Positions 52,601 through 63,200 of a DNA stretch of 64,000 nt are shown piece after piece. Source of the stretch: Harmonia axyridis. Taxonomy: Eukaryota; Arthropoda; Insecta; Coleoptera; Coccinellidae. Location of the stretch: the NCBI RefSeq assembly GCF_914767665.1, contig NC_059508.1:23807501-23871500 (forward strand), given 5' to 3'. The position numbers and the translations under genes are program-made. The notes under the pieces are model-generated. The model searched no databases, had not been told where the DNA came from, and saw nothing but the letters and a program-made list of their open reading frames with translations. Numbering within the stretch: the first letter of the stretch is position 1; each line of letters opens with the position of its first letter.

Positions 52601-55027
52601 CATCAAAAAGAAAAAAGGGAATGAGAACAGTCTCTTATACCAATGTGGTTTCCTTAGACACGTGTGTCAAGCTTTCGTCCCTGTGCAATACCATGAAAAG
52701 TGTTAGAATGAGAAACATAGAAGGAAATAACAAACAGATGAAATCAACAACAGAAGTCAGCCGTCCAGCAATTGACCTTACCACGTGGGAGATTATAGCT
52801 ACCTGCGTGTCATCTGAGTCCAAGAAAATCAACAATGTGGAATGGCTTACTTGGATACTTGTTCATTAAACAAAAAGAAGGGAATAAGAACAGTCCCTTA
52901 TACCAAAGTGGTTTCCTTAGACACATGTGTCAAGCCTTCGTCCCTGTGTAATACGATGAAAAGAGTTAGAATGAGGAACATTGAAGGAAATAACAAACAA
53001 ATGAAATCAACAACAGAAGTCAGTCGTGCATTTGTGGTTACAGCAGCAATTGACCTTACCACGTGGGAGATTATAGCTACCTGCGTGACATTCGAGTCCA
53101 AGAAAATCAACAATGTGGAATGGCTTACTTGGATAATTGTTGATTGAACAAAACGGAGGGAATAAGAACAGTCCCTTATACCAAAGTGGTTTCCTTAGAC
53201 ACGCGTGTCAAGCTTTCGTCCCTGTGCAATACGATGAGAAGTGTTAGAATGAGAAACATTGAAGGAAATAACAAACAAATGAAATCAACATTAGAAGTCA
53301 GTCGTGCATTTGTGGTTACAGCAGCAATTGACCTTACCACGTGGGAGATTATAGCTACCTGCGTGACATCCGAGTCCAAGATAATCAACAATGTGGAATG
53401 GCCTACTTGGATAATTGTTGATTAAACAAGAAAAAGAGAATAAGAACAGTCCCTTATACCAAAGTGGTTTCCTCAGACACGTGTGTCAAGCTTTCGTCCC
53501 TGTGCAATACGATGAGAAGTGTTAGAATGAGAAACATTGAAGGAAATAACAAACAAATTAAATCAACATTAGAAGTCAGTCGTGCATTTGTGGTTACAGC
53601 AGCAATTGACCTTACCACGTGGGAGATTATAGCTACCTGCGTGACATCCGAGTCCAAGAAAATCAACAATGTGGAATGGCCTACTTGGATAATTGTTGAT
53701 TAAACAAAAAAAAAATAAGAACAGTCCCTTATACCAAAGTGGTTTCCTTAGACACGTGTGTCAAGCTTTCGTCCCTGTGCAATACGATGAAAAGTGTTAG
53801 AATGAGAAACATAGAAGGAAATAACAAACAAATGAAATCAACAACAGAAGTCAGTCGTGCATTTGTGGTTACAGCAGCAATTGACCTTACCACGTGGGAG
53901 CTTATAGCTACCAGCGTGACATCCGAGTCCAAGAAAATCAACAATGTGGAATGGCTTACTTGGATAATTGTTGATTGAACAAAAAGAAGGGAATAAGAAC
54001 AGTCCCTCATACCAAAGTGGTTTTCTTAGACACGTGTGTCAAGCTTTCGTCCCTGTGCAATACGATGAAAAGTGTTAGAATGAGAAACATTGAAGGAAAT
54101 AACAAACAAATGAAATCAACAACAGAAGTCAGTCTTGCATTTGTGGTTTCAGCAGCAATTGACCTTACCACGTGGGAGATTATAGCTACCTGCGTGACAT
54201 CCGAGTCCAAGAAAATCAACAATGTGGAATGACTTACTTGGATAATTGATCATTATACAGAAAGAATGAAGTAAGAACAGTCCCTCATACGAATGTGGTT
54301 TCCATAGACACGTGTGTCAAGCTTTCGTCCCTGTGCAATACGATGAAAAGTGTAAGAATGAGAAACATAGAAGGAAAAGACAAACAAATGAAATCAACAA
54401 CAGAAGTCAGTCGTGCATTTGTGGTTACAGCAGCAATTGACCTCACCACGTGGGAGTTCTAGCTACCTGCGTGACATCCGAGTCCAAGAAAATCAACAAT
54501 GTGGAATGGCCCACTTGGATAATTGTTGATCAAACAAAAAAAAGGGAATAAGAACAGTCCCTTATACCAAAGTGGTTTCCTAAGACACGCGTGTCAAGCT
54601 TTCGTCCCTGTGCAATACGATGAAAAGTGTTAGAATGAGAAACATTGAAGAAAATAACAAACGAATGAAATCAACATTAGAAGTCAGTCGTGCATTTGTG
54701 GTTACAGCAGCAATTGACCTTACCACGTGGGAGATTATAGCTACCTGCGTGACATCCGAGTCCAAGAAAATCAACAATGTGGAATGGCCTACTTGGATAA
54801 TTGTTGATTAAACAAAAAAAAGTGGTTTCCTTAGACACGTGTGTCAAGCTTTCGTCCCTGTGCAATACGATGAAAAGTGTTAGAATGAGAAACATAGAAG
54901 GAAATAACAAACAAATGAAATCAACAACAGAAGTCAGTCGTGCATTTGTGGTTACAGCAGCAATTGACCTTACCACGTGGGAGATTATAGCTACCTGCGT
55001 GTCATCCGAGTTCAAGAAAATCAACAA
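49634..55027 (+). repeat. Higher-order duplication, offset 3510/3509 bp
   Basis: 49634-51518 recurs at 53144-55027, almost base for base. The offset is 3510 bp up to the A run near 50197 and 3509 bp after it. Between the copies lie short-deletion monomers (cgtccagcaattgacc at about 51985, 52499 and 52762) and heads that begin directly at aaaagtggtttcc. Confidence 0.9.
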
Positions 55028-55372
55028 TGTGGAATGGCTTACTTGGATAATTGATCATTATACAGAAAGAAGGGAATAAGAACAGTCCCTTATACCAATG
55101 TGGTTTCCATAGACACGTGTGTCAAGCTTTCGTCCTTGTGCAATACGATGAGAAGTGTTAGAATGAGAAACATTGAAGGAAATAACAAACAAATGAAATC
55201 AACAACAGAAGTCAGCCGTCCAATTGTGGTTACAACAGCAATTGACCTTACCACATGGGAGATTATAGCTAGCTGCGTGACATCCTAGTCCAAGAAAATC
55301 AACAATGTGGAATGGCTTACTTGGATAATTGTTGTGTAAACAAAAAGAAGGGAATAAGAACAGTCCTTCATA

Positions 55373-55742
55373 GATACAATTGAATTGTAATTATTCATTT
55401 CATAGTAGAAACTGGTATTCGTCCAAAGAAACATGAATAGAATTGGGATTTTATAAATAAAAAAATATAAAAATTGAATATAAGATTCTAACATATGAAT
55501 TTAGCAATAAAGAGTTCTATAATAACAATAAAAGATTCTACATTCGAAATTTAATGCCGTCTTTTTAATCGATTGCAGAGTTTATTCATTTGAAACCTTG
55601 CTTTCATATTTCATATGCATTGTCATTTCTAGACATTACTCTATTTCATTGGTCAATTATTGTTTGATTCTGAATTGCGAAACGACGAATTTTTCTATTC
55701 TTTTAAATCTGAGGTCTAAAAATGTAAAAGAATTGAATAGAC
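55373..55742. other. Single-copy spacer between satellite and inverted-repeat arm
   Basis: These 370 bp of AT-rich DNA have no recognisable gene, RNA or repeat. They have no counterpart on the other side of the island, where the inverted-repeat arm abuts satellite directly at 60215/60216. A small open frame on the minus strand (55285-55494) starts inside satellite and looks accidental. Confidence 0.7.
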
Positions 55743-56468
55743 TTGACCAATCCTTATTCAGATGCAAATTCTAGAGGTTTTAGGCATTTACATTAGTAAA
55801 TGGTGGAACATCCAGAATGTTACCAAATCGAGGCCTATGCCATTGAATAGTTGGTATCCCAGACAATCGAAACTACTAGCGTACACCAGATGTAAATTAT
55901 AAGCACAGACCTCTAACTGTAGTAAGAGAGAAATTCAATATATTCTGAGTTCTCATGTCTAATATCCAGGATAATAAAATTTAAAGAAATCCAATCTGAC
56001 CTTAGACAAAATTTTTTTTTGAGTAATTATTCAACTAAGTTTTGATTTTCAAGTGAATTAGAGGACCAATAGAAGGAAGAAATTTTATAGTAATCAGAGA
56101 CGAGAATTCTCCAAAAAAATTGTTCTGACCAAGGAAAAGGAATAATAGATTATAAAACGGAAATTAATGAGTGTTTTGTTTTGGGTCATTATAGATATAG
56201 GTTAATTCAGAGTTCATGACTGGTATATTTGTGATTTTTGTGAAACAAGAAAAAATTACATGATTCGAGTGCATGAAGTACGATCTTCCAAAATATCCTC
56301 ATTTATCTAGGTTAAAGAAGTAGGAGAACGTAGCGCCGCTGAACACTGGGAAAAATTATAAAGTTTGGTCAAGTTTTTTTTTATTACATTGAGCGAAATT
56401 CACCTGATTTCCAGAGCAAAGAAAAAGGAATAAAGAGTCCAAAGTCCTGAAATAGCTAATACTGTTTA
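55743..56468 (+). repeat. Left arm of a 726-bp inverted repeat flanking the USP10 relic
   Basis: The arm runs from ttgaccaatccttattcag to gctaatactgttta. Its reverse complement lies at 59489-60214 and has the same length. The arms look roughly 90% alike by eye, with scattered substitutions and small changes in A/T runs. I see no transposase, no clear target-site duplication (flanks aatagac and tttttcat) and no known terminal motif. Confidence 0.95.
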
Positions 56469-56604
56469 TGGTTGATTGGAATTTTCACGAAGACGATCTT
56501 CTTTCCTTCTGAGATACTAGTTCTTGCAGAAATTTAATTTAAGTTTTAGGAAAAGAAATTTCTTCGAAAAAAACAAACAAAATTTTACATTTATACAAAG
56601 TTCG

Positions 56605-56627
56605 TTTATTAAAATATAATATTTATT
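56605..56627 (-). terminator. Two candidate polyadenylation signals (AATAAA)
   Basis: Plus-strand tttatt at 56605-56610 and 56622-56627 reads AATAAA on the minus strand, about 175-195 nt past the ancestral stop codon of the USP10-like gene. The motif is common in AT-rich DNA, so use of either site is inferred from position only. Confidence 0.45.
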
Positions 56628-56630
56628 TTT

Positions 56631-56658
56631 TATATACATATACATATACATATATATA
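56631..56658. repeat. Short TA/CATA microsatellite
   Basis: A run of tatacata-type repeats just past the candidate poly(A) signals. Confidence 0.75.
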
Positions 56659-56800
56659 ACTATGTAAAGTCAATTTATCATATTCTCCCGAAATACAATA
56701 CATGGCATTACTCATGAAACAACAGAAAAATATTACAATGTTCAGCATCCTTAAATCTAATCTGTACAAATTAACAACTATATCAATGAATCTTTACACT

Positions 56801-57758
56801 TCACACCGTATCACTCCTTCGATAAAATAATAAATAAGGAACTCTATCTCCTTGACGTTTAAGAACATCTTCTTCCGTAACTCTGTTTACTTTAGAGTCA
56901 TCAAACCTCAACTATGTATTATACCCCGAATGGAAAGTATCTGCTATATAATGCCCATAGCTGGCCTCCTTTCCTACATGGTATACTACAGATATTAATT
57001 TATATTGTCTCTCCGCTGAAGTATTCGTCCTTCCAGATAATATTTCAGAATCAATCTGCAGATTGATGGGAAATTCTATAGTCTTCATTATTTTAGTGCA
57101 GCCATTCATTCTGTATTCGAAGCATTTCAAATGTAATACTAAAACTACAGGCAACTTCTCTATCATCACTTGCTGCCATGCTTCAACCGTTTCTTTCGTT
57201 TTCGATGATGTCAGACCCTTTAGTTTGTTCTTGGTTGTAAGGCCTTCTAAAGCTTCAGCTATGTTATTTGCTTTCTTAATATTTAATGGCAATGTTAGGA
57301 ATGGTTCAATATTTTCTGAAGTTTCGTCTCCGGTTTTATGGATTCTTGAACAGAGAAGTCCTCCGAATATATCACTAATCGGTGTCTTGTCCATTTGTAT
57401 TTCTCTTGTTACATTCCCTTCGTTCCTAGGACCAATAACTTTCCAATCATCCACATCTATTTTCACTTCTTTTTTAGCTGCTTGAATATTTTCGTCATGG
57501 CTAATCAATTTCATTATTCCCATCATTTCATCATTGAGTCCATTCAACAGAAGGCCCAAGATTTCTTCGGCGTCTTCTTGTCGGCCTTCAACAAGGAAAG
57601 AATCGCTACGTGTTCCGTTTAGCATCGTATAAAACGATGAGGCCTCAAACGAATTGCCATTGTCTATATTGACGAAAGTTTGCTTCTTGTTTTTCTTTTT
57701 TGAACGTGACTTGCGTCTTACATTGGGCAGATTATCGAAGTTATTCATAAATTTACAC
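56801..57758 (-). other. USP10: USP10-like last exon d (rest of catalytic domain)
   Basis: 958 bp, acceptor ctactccag, joined to exon c across an 80-bp intron with the split codon at|g (Met). It carries the remaining USP fold to the C terminus with the His box intact. The frame is open for 281 codons to TAG at 56912-56914. Beyond it, 36 further sense codons matching the USP10 C terminus lead to TGA at 56801-56803, so that TAG is the only break in this exon. Confidence 0.93.
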
Positions 57759-57838
57759 CTGGAGTAGTTGAATAATGAAAATACATATATAAAATTGTTA
57801 TTCAATCAAAGTTGCAAATTATATTAATTTATACTTAC

Positions 57839-58040
57839 ATATTTTCACTCATTGTTATTGATTTCAGTGCATTATTGTGAGTGAAGTTCTCTGATAGCCG
57901 TTTGAGGAGATTACAAAGTGGTGGGCAAGCAAGTAAGGCTTGTAATATTGAGTTTATATAACGAAAGTTACTTTTGTTTCGTAAACCCCTGGGTTTAAAA
58001 CTGGTTTGGGTCCCATCAATTTTATAGTTCTTGAGAAATT
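57839..58040 (-). other. USP10: USP10-like exon c (mutated Cys box)
   Basis: 202 bp, acceptor taattttcag and donor gtaagt. It encodes FLKNYKIDGT followed by the start of the catalytic domain, PRGLRNKSNF-R-YINSILQALLACPP. In active USPs of this family the residue between N(W/F) and YIN is the nucleophilic Cys. Here the codon is CGT (Arg), one transition from TGT. Confidence 0.92.
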
Positions 58041-58238
58041 CTGAAAATTAAAAAATATTACTAACCATGATAGAAACTTGAATTTTCACTGATATTTGTA
58101 GGTGAAAACCAAAGCATTCCACTTTTCATCAAGTAAAATGGGTTCAACTAAGTAAAATAATTATCTACTGTAGATGTAAGCAAATTGTTAGTTGAAAGTA
58201 AGATAAATATATAAAAAACGATATGGTTTTGAACTCAC

Positions 58239-58646
58239 CTCCTAACATATGGGTGGCTGAATCTATTTTTTTGACTACTTTTGTATGGTTTAAAGATGTT
58301 ACATGTGAATCATTAATTTTATTATCTATTTTCTCATTCGAAATTGTTTTAACATCTTTATCAAATAGACTAGCCCATGATTTTTTCCATACATTTACTG
58401 TGGGCTCCTCAATTTTAGATTCATTTTTATCCGAGATGCTACTTTCAATTTTTTCAATTGTCCTATTGGAAATTGTATCATTTTTGATTATCTCTGTATC
58501 ATCTCTTGCAATAATTTCAACTGTTTTTACAGCTCAACTAGGGGGAGTTGAAGGTTTCGAATGTTTTCCTGTCATCTCATTCCGGATAAAAGGTTTTGTA
58601 ATTGATAATCCATTGTAATTGATTACAGATTTTCTACACTCATTTT
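58239..58646 (-). other. USP10: USP10-like exon b (low-complexity region with WASLF motif)
   Basis: 408 bp, acceptor ctttttcag and donor gtgagt. It encodes a polar, Lys/Asp/Ser-rich stretch, then WKKSWASLF, a short motif conserved before the USP10 catalytic domain. The in-frame TGA (58536-58534) lies in this exon. An alternative intron ending at aaaaacag could remove it, but the phase would then be wrong. Confidence 0.88.
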
Positions 58647-58732
58647 CTGAAAAAGTTGATATTAGTTGATTCATTATTATATTACATATTCATATTGACC
58701 ATGAATAATTCTTTTAAGATCTCTATACTTAC

Positions 58733-58852
58733 TTGCAGAAAATTTTTGTTTAACTCTACAGGGTAATTTGTATTCACTAGAATTGGTAAATAATATATTA
58801 TTAATAATACCTCTTCTTCTTCTAACTGAGTTAACTCCAAGAAATGTAGATT
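58733..58852 (-). other. USP10: USP10-like exon a (first one recognised)
   Basis: 120 bp, acceptor tttttcag before 58852 and donor gtaagt after 58733. It encodes 39 codons beginning STFLGVNSVRRRRG, preceded by two bases of a split codon. It is basic and resembles nothing specific. Its place in USP10 rests on phase and spacing to the next exon. The upstream initiator exon was not found; ATG codons upstream (such as MDFGYT near 58934) lie in what reads as intron or 5' flank. Confidence 0.7.
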
Positions 58853-59488
58853 CTGAAAAAAAAAATAACAATATAATAGTGGAAATCATTTTGGAAATTT
58901 TAATATTTCTGTATATAGTATATCCAAAGTCCATTGATATAGTCTATAAAAACGCTTGGCCAGAGATAATTGCAAAACAGTCATAAACCAGTAAGGCAAA
59001 ATTTATATCCCCCAGTGGAAGCAGAAGGCTGAATGATAATGATGTACAGAGTGATTCACCGCGATGGCTTATTGTTTATGGAAAACTAATAATAATTTTG
59101 TGCTGAAAATTTAATCAATTTCAGATTACTACCTTCTTATTTCAAACGGCACACCCAGTATATTAGTGCATTATCAGATAGCTTGGTTGATGATAATTTC
59201 AGCAATATGGCAATACTTGAGTATAAGCTGAACAGTTCATAAGTTGAAGAGATTCCTATAGATATCTAATGAAAAGTTTTTCGGAAAAATCTTTATTTTT
59301 TTATTCATTCAGTCAAATTTACGTAGATATAAAAAGAGAGGGGTCTCAAGCAAACTCTATACTTGAAGAGTTTTCGAGGAAAAACTTCAACTAAGGAAAA
59401 CTGCAATTTCTCATTGAATGGAGTAGTCTATGACTCCCAGAAAACATGAAAAGAAACTAAAAATTAAAAACTTAAAAAAATTAAAAAT
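58853..59488. other. 5' flank of the USP10-like gene, no gene seen
   Basis: AT-rich DNA between the first recognised exon and the right inverted-repeat arm. No convincing initiator exon, promoter motif or other gene was found. Short open frames on either strand lack supporting features. It ends in A-rich low-complexity sequence (about 59455-59492) directly before the arm. Confidence 0.6.
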
Positions 59489-60214
59489 TAAACAGTATTA
59501 GCTATTTCAGGACTTTGGACTCTCTATTCTTTTTTCTTTGCTCTTGAAATCAGGTGAATTTCGCTCAATATAATAAAAAAAAACTTGACCAAACTTCATA
59601 ATTTTCCCCTGTGTTCAGCGGCGCTACGTTCTCCTACTTCTGTAACTTAGATAAATGAGGATATTTTGGAAGATCGTACCTCATGCACTCGAATCATGTA
59701 ATTTTTTTTTGTTTCACAAAAATCACAAATATACCAGTCATGAACTCTGAATTAACCTATATCTATAATGACCCAAAACAAAACACTCATTAATTTCCGT
59801 TTTATAACCTATTATTCCTTTTCCTGGGTCAGAACAATTTTTTTGGAGAATTCTCGTCTCTGATTACTATGAAATTTCTTTTTTCTATTGGTCCTCTAAT
59901 TCACTTGAAAATCTAAACTCAGTTGAATAATTACTCAAAAAAAAGTTCTGTCCAAGGTCAGATTGGATTTCTTTAAATTTTATTATCCTGGATATTAGAC
60001 ATGAGAACTCAGAATATATTGAATTTCTCTCTTACTACAGTTGAAGGTCTGTGCTTATAATTTACATCTGGTGTACGCTAGTAATTTCGATTGTCTGGGA
60101 TACCAACTATTCAATGGCATAGGCCTCGATTTGGTAACATTTTGGATGTTCCACCATTTACTAATGTACATGCCTAAAACCTCTAGAATTTGCTTCTGAA
60201 TAAGGATTGGTCAA
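59489..60214 (-). repeat. Right arm of the 726-bp inverted repeat
   Basis: Reverse complement of 55743-56468, from taaacagtattagc to ggattggtcaa, also 726 bp. Its outer end touches 278-bp satellite almost directly (one extra T at 60215). The two arms enclose about 3.0 kb with the USP10 relic. Confidence 0.95.
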
Positions 60215-60215
60215 T

Positions 60216-63200
60216 TTTTCATCGTATTGCACAGGGACGAAAGCTTGACACGCGTGTCTAAGGAAACCACTTTGGTATAAGGGACTGTTCTTATTCCCTT
60301 TTTTTTGTTTGATCAACAATTATCCAAGTGGGCCATTCCACATTGTTGATTTTCTTGGACTCGGATGTCACGCAGGTAGCTATAATCTCCCACGTGGTAA
60401 GGTCAATTGCTGCTGTAACCACAAATGCACGACTGACTTCTGTTGTTGATTTCATTCGTTTGTTATTTTCTTCAATGTTTCTCATTCTTACACATTTCAT
60501 CGTACACAGGGACGAAAGTTTGACACGCGTGTCTAAGGAAACCACTTTGGTATAAGGGACTGTTCTTATTCCCTTCTTTTTGTTTAATGAACAATTATCC
60601 AAGTAAGCCATTCCACATTGTTGATTTTCTTGGACTCGGATGTCACGCAGGTAGCTAGAATCTCCCACGTGGTAAGGTCAATTGCTGATGTAACCACAAA
60701 TGCACGACTGACTTCTGTTGTTGATTTCATTTGTTTGTTTTTTTCTTCTATGTTTCTCATTCTTACACTTTTCATCGTATTGCACAGGGACGAAAGCTTG
60801 ACACACGTGTCTATGGAAACCACATTCGTATAAGGGACTGTTCTGACTTCATTCTTTCTGTATAATGATCAATTATCCAAGTAAGTCATTCCACATTGTT
60901 GATTTTCTTGGACTCGGATGTCACGCAGGTAGCTATAATCTCCCACGTGGTAAGGTCAATTGCTGCTGAAATCACAAATGCACGACTGACTTCTGTTGTT
61001 GATTTCATTTGTTTGTTATTTCCTTCAATGTTTCTCATTCTAACACTTTTCATCGTATTGCACAGGGACGAAAGCTTGACACACGTGTCTAAGAAAACCA
61101 CTTTGGTATGAGGGACTGTTCTTATTCCCTTCTTTTTGTTCAATCAACAATTATCCAAGTAAGCCATTCCACATTGTTGATTTTCTTGGACTCGGATGTC
61201 ACGCAGGTAGCTATAAGCTCCCACGTGGTAAGGTCAATTGCTGCTGTAACCTCAAATGCACGACTGACTTCTGTTGTTGATTTCATTTGATTGTTATTTC
61301 CTTCTATGTTTCTCATTCTAACACTTTTCATCGTATTGCACAGGGACAAAAGCTTGACACACGTGTCTAAGGAAACCACTTTGGTATAAGGGACTTTTCT
61401 CATTCTCTTTTTTTTGTTTAATCAACAATTATCCAAGTAGGCCATTCCACATTGTTGATTATCTTGGACTCGGATGTCACGCAGGTAGCTATAATCTCCC
61501 ACGTGGTAAGGTCAATTGCTGCTGTAACCACAAATGCACGACTGACTTCTAATGTTGATTTCATTTGTTTGTTATTTCCTTCAATGTTTCTCATTCTAAC
61601 ACTTCTCATCGTATTGCACAGGGACGAAAGCTTTACACACGTGTCTAAGGAAACCACTTTGGTATAAGGGACTGTTCTTATTCCCTTCTTTTTGTTCAAT
61701 CAACAATTATCCAAGTAAGCCATTCCACATTGTTGATTTTCTTGGACTCGAATGTCACGCAGGTAGCTATAATCTCCCACGTGGTAAGGTCAATTGCTGC
61801 TGTAACCACAAATGCACGAATGACTTCTGTTGTTGATTTCATTTGTTTGTTATTTCCTTCTATGTTTCTCATTCTATCACTTTTCATCGTATTGCACAGG
61901 GACGAAAGCTTGACACGCGTGTCTAAGGAAACCACTTTGGTATAAGGGACTGTTCTTATTCCCTTCGTTTTGTTTAATGAACAATTATCCAAGTAAGCCA
62001 TTCCACATTGTTGATTTTCTTGGACTCGGATGTCACGCAGGTAGCTATAATCTCCCACGTGGTAAGGTCAATTGCTGCTGTAACCACAAATGCACGAATG
62101 ACTTCTGTTGTTGATTTCATTTGTTTGTTATTTCCTTCTATGTTTCTCATTCTAACACTTTTCATCGTATTGCACAGGAACGAAAGCTTGACACAGGTGT
62201 CTAAGGAAACCACTTTGGTATAAGGGACTGTTCTTATTCCCTTCTTTTTGTTTAATGAACAATTATCCAAATAAGCCATTCCACATTGTTGATTTTCTTG
62301 GACTCGGATGACACGCGGGTAGCTATAATCTCCCACGTGGTAAGGTCAATTGCTGATGTAACCACAATTGGACGGCTGACTTCTGTTGTTGATTTCATTT
62401 GTTTGTTATTTCCTTCAATGTTTCTCATTCTAACACTTCTCATCGTATTGCACAGGGACGAAAGCTTGACACACGTGTCTATGGAAACCACATTGGTATA
62501 AGGGACTGTTCTTATTCCCTTCTTTCTGTATGATGATCAATTATCCAAGTAAGCCATTCCACATTGTTGATTTTCTTGGACTCGGATGACACGCAGGTAG
62601 CTATAATCTGTAACGTGGTAAGGTCAATTGCTGCTGTAACCACAAATGCACGACTGACTTCTGTTGTTGATTTCATTTGTTTGTTATTTCCTTCAATGTT
62701 TCTCATTCTAACACTTTTCATCGTATTGCACAGGGACGAAAGCTTGACACACGTGTCTAAGGAAACCACTTTGTTATAAGGGACTGTTCTCATTCCCTTC
62801 TTTTTGTTTAATGAACAATTATTCAAGTAAGCCGTTCCACATTGTTGATTTTCTTGGACTCAGATGTCACGCAGGTAGCTATAATCTCCCACGTGGTAAG
62901 GTCAATTGCTGCTGTAACCACAAATGCACGACTGACTTCTGTTGTTGATTTCATTCGTTTGTTATTTTCTTCAATGTTTCTCATTCTAACACTTTTCATC
63001 GTATTGCACAGGGACGAAAGCTTGACACACGTGTCTATGGAAACCACATTGGTATAAGGGACTGTTCTTACTTCATTCTTTCTGTATAATGATCAATTAT
63101 CCAAGTAAGCCATTCCACATTGTTGATTTTCTTGGACTCGGATGTCACGCAGGTAGCTATAATCTCCCACGTGGTAAGGTCAATTGCTGCTGTAATCACA

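Larger units (their letters stand above)
3225..55372 (+). repeat. 278-bp satellite array, main block (about 187 monomers)
   Basis: Head-to-tail copies of a 278-bp monomer with landmarks agaacagtcccttatacc, gtggtttccttagacac, tcaagctttcgtccctgtgc, gaaataacaaac, ttacagcagcaattgacc, ccacgtgggagattatagct, gacatccgagtccaag, aacaatgtggaatggc and ggataattg. The tail varies: gttcattaaacaaaaagaag, gttgattgaac, or gatcattatacagaaagaat. Neighbouring copies differ by a few per cent, and variant monomers recur in blocks (see the higher-order repeats). Because 278 is not a multiple of three, no frame runs through the array; open frames of 60-170 codons appear in both strands of nearly every unit and are artefacts. 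I recognise no transposase, SINE promoter or tRNA-derived part in the monomer. The last, broken monomer ends near 55372. Confidence 0.98.
56469..56800 (-). other. 3' flank / untranslated region of the USP10-like gene
   Basis: AT-rich DNA lies between the ancestral stop codon (56801) and the left inverted-repeat arm. It contains two minus-strand AATAAA motifs and a TA/CA-rich microsatellite, as expected for a former 3' UTR. No other open frame of note. Confidence 0.6.
56801..58852 (-). pseudogene. USP10: USP10-like ubiquitin carboxyl-terminal hydrolase, multi-exon pseudogene
   Basis: USP10 is a cysteine protease that removes ubiquitin from proteins. Four exons with GT-AG introns splice in frame to about 560 codons; the first coding exon was not found. 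In order: a linker; the USP10 hallmark WKKSWASLF (58363-58389); the Cys-box region with PRGLRNKSNF, YINSILQALLACPP; RQEDAEE; DDWKVIGPRN; the box LPVVLVLHLKCF; the His box YGHYIADTF (His codon 56951-56953); and LRFDD and YLLFYRR at the C terminus. Three lesions are visible. The active-site Cys codon reads CGT, Arg (57961-57963). There is an in-frame TGA at 58534-58536. A TAG at 56912-56914 stands where the family has Trp, before the catalytic Asp. The ancestral stop is TGA at 56801-56803. Retained introns mean DNA-level duplication, not a retrocopy. A working C-terminally truncated or readthrough form is possible but less likely. Confidence 0.93.

Noticed and set aside
57063..57622. Plus-strand open frames at 57063-57485 and 57395-57622
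   Set aside because: They are antisense shadows of the last USP10-like exon.
58223..58618. Plus-strand open frame of 131 codons
   Set aside because: It is antisense to USP10-like exon b, which has matching splice sites and the conserved WASLF motif on the other strand.
58853..58934. ATG of an 85-codon minus-strand frame (MDFGYT) as the USP10 start
   Set aside because: A good acceptor (tttttttttcag) lies between this ATG and the conserved exon, so the open frame here reads as intron. No donor that would make it an initiator exon was found.
55743..60214. Classical cut-and-paste transposon with target-site duplication
   Set aside because: No duplicated target is visible at 55742/60215, no transposase is present, and satellite orientation differs on the two sides, which a simple insertion would not cause. 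Kept only as an alternative.
55648..60216. An 11-bp match (attggtcaatt) between the left spacer (55648-55658) and the right outer junction (60206-60216)
   Set aside because: Possible breakpoint microhomology, but too short and AT-rich to separate from chance.
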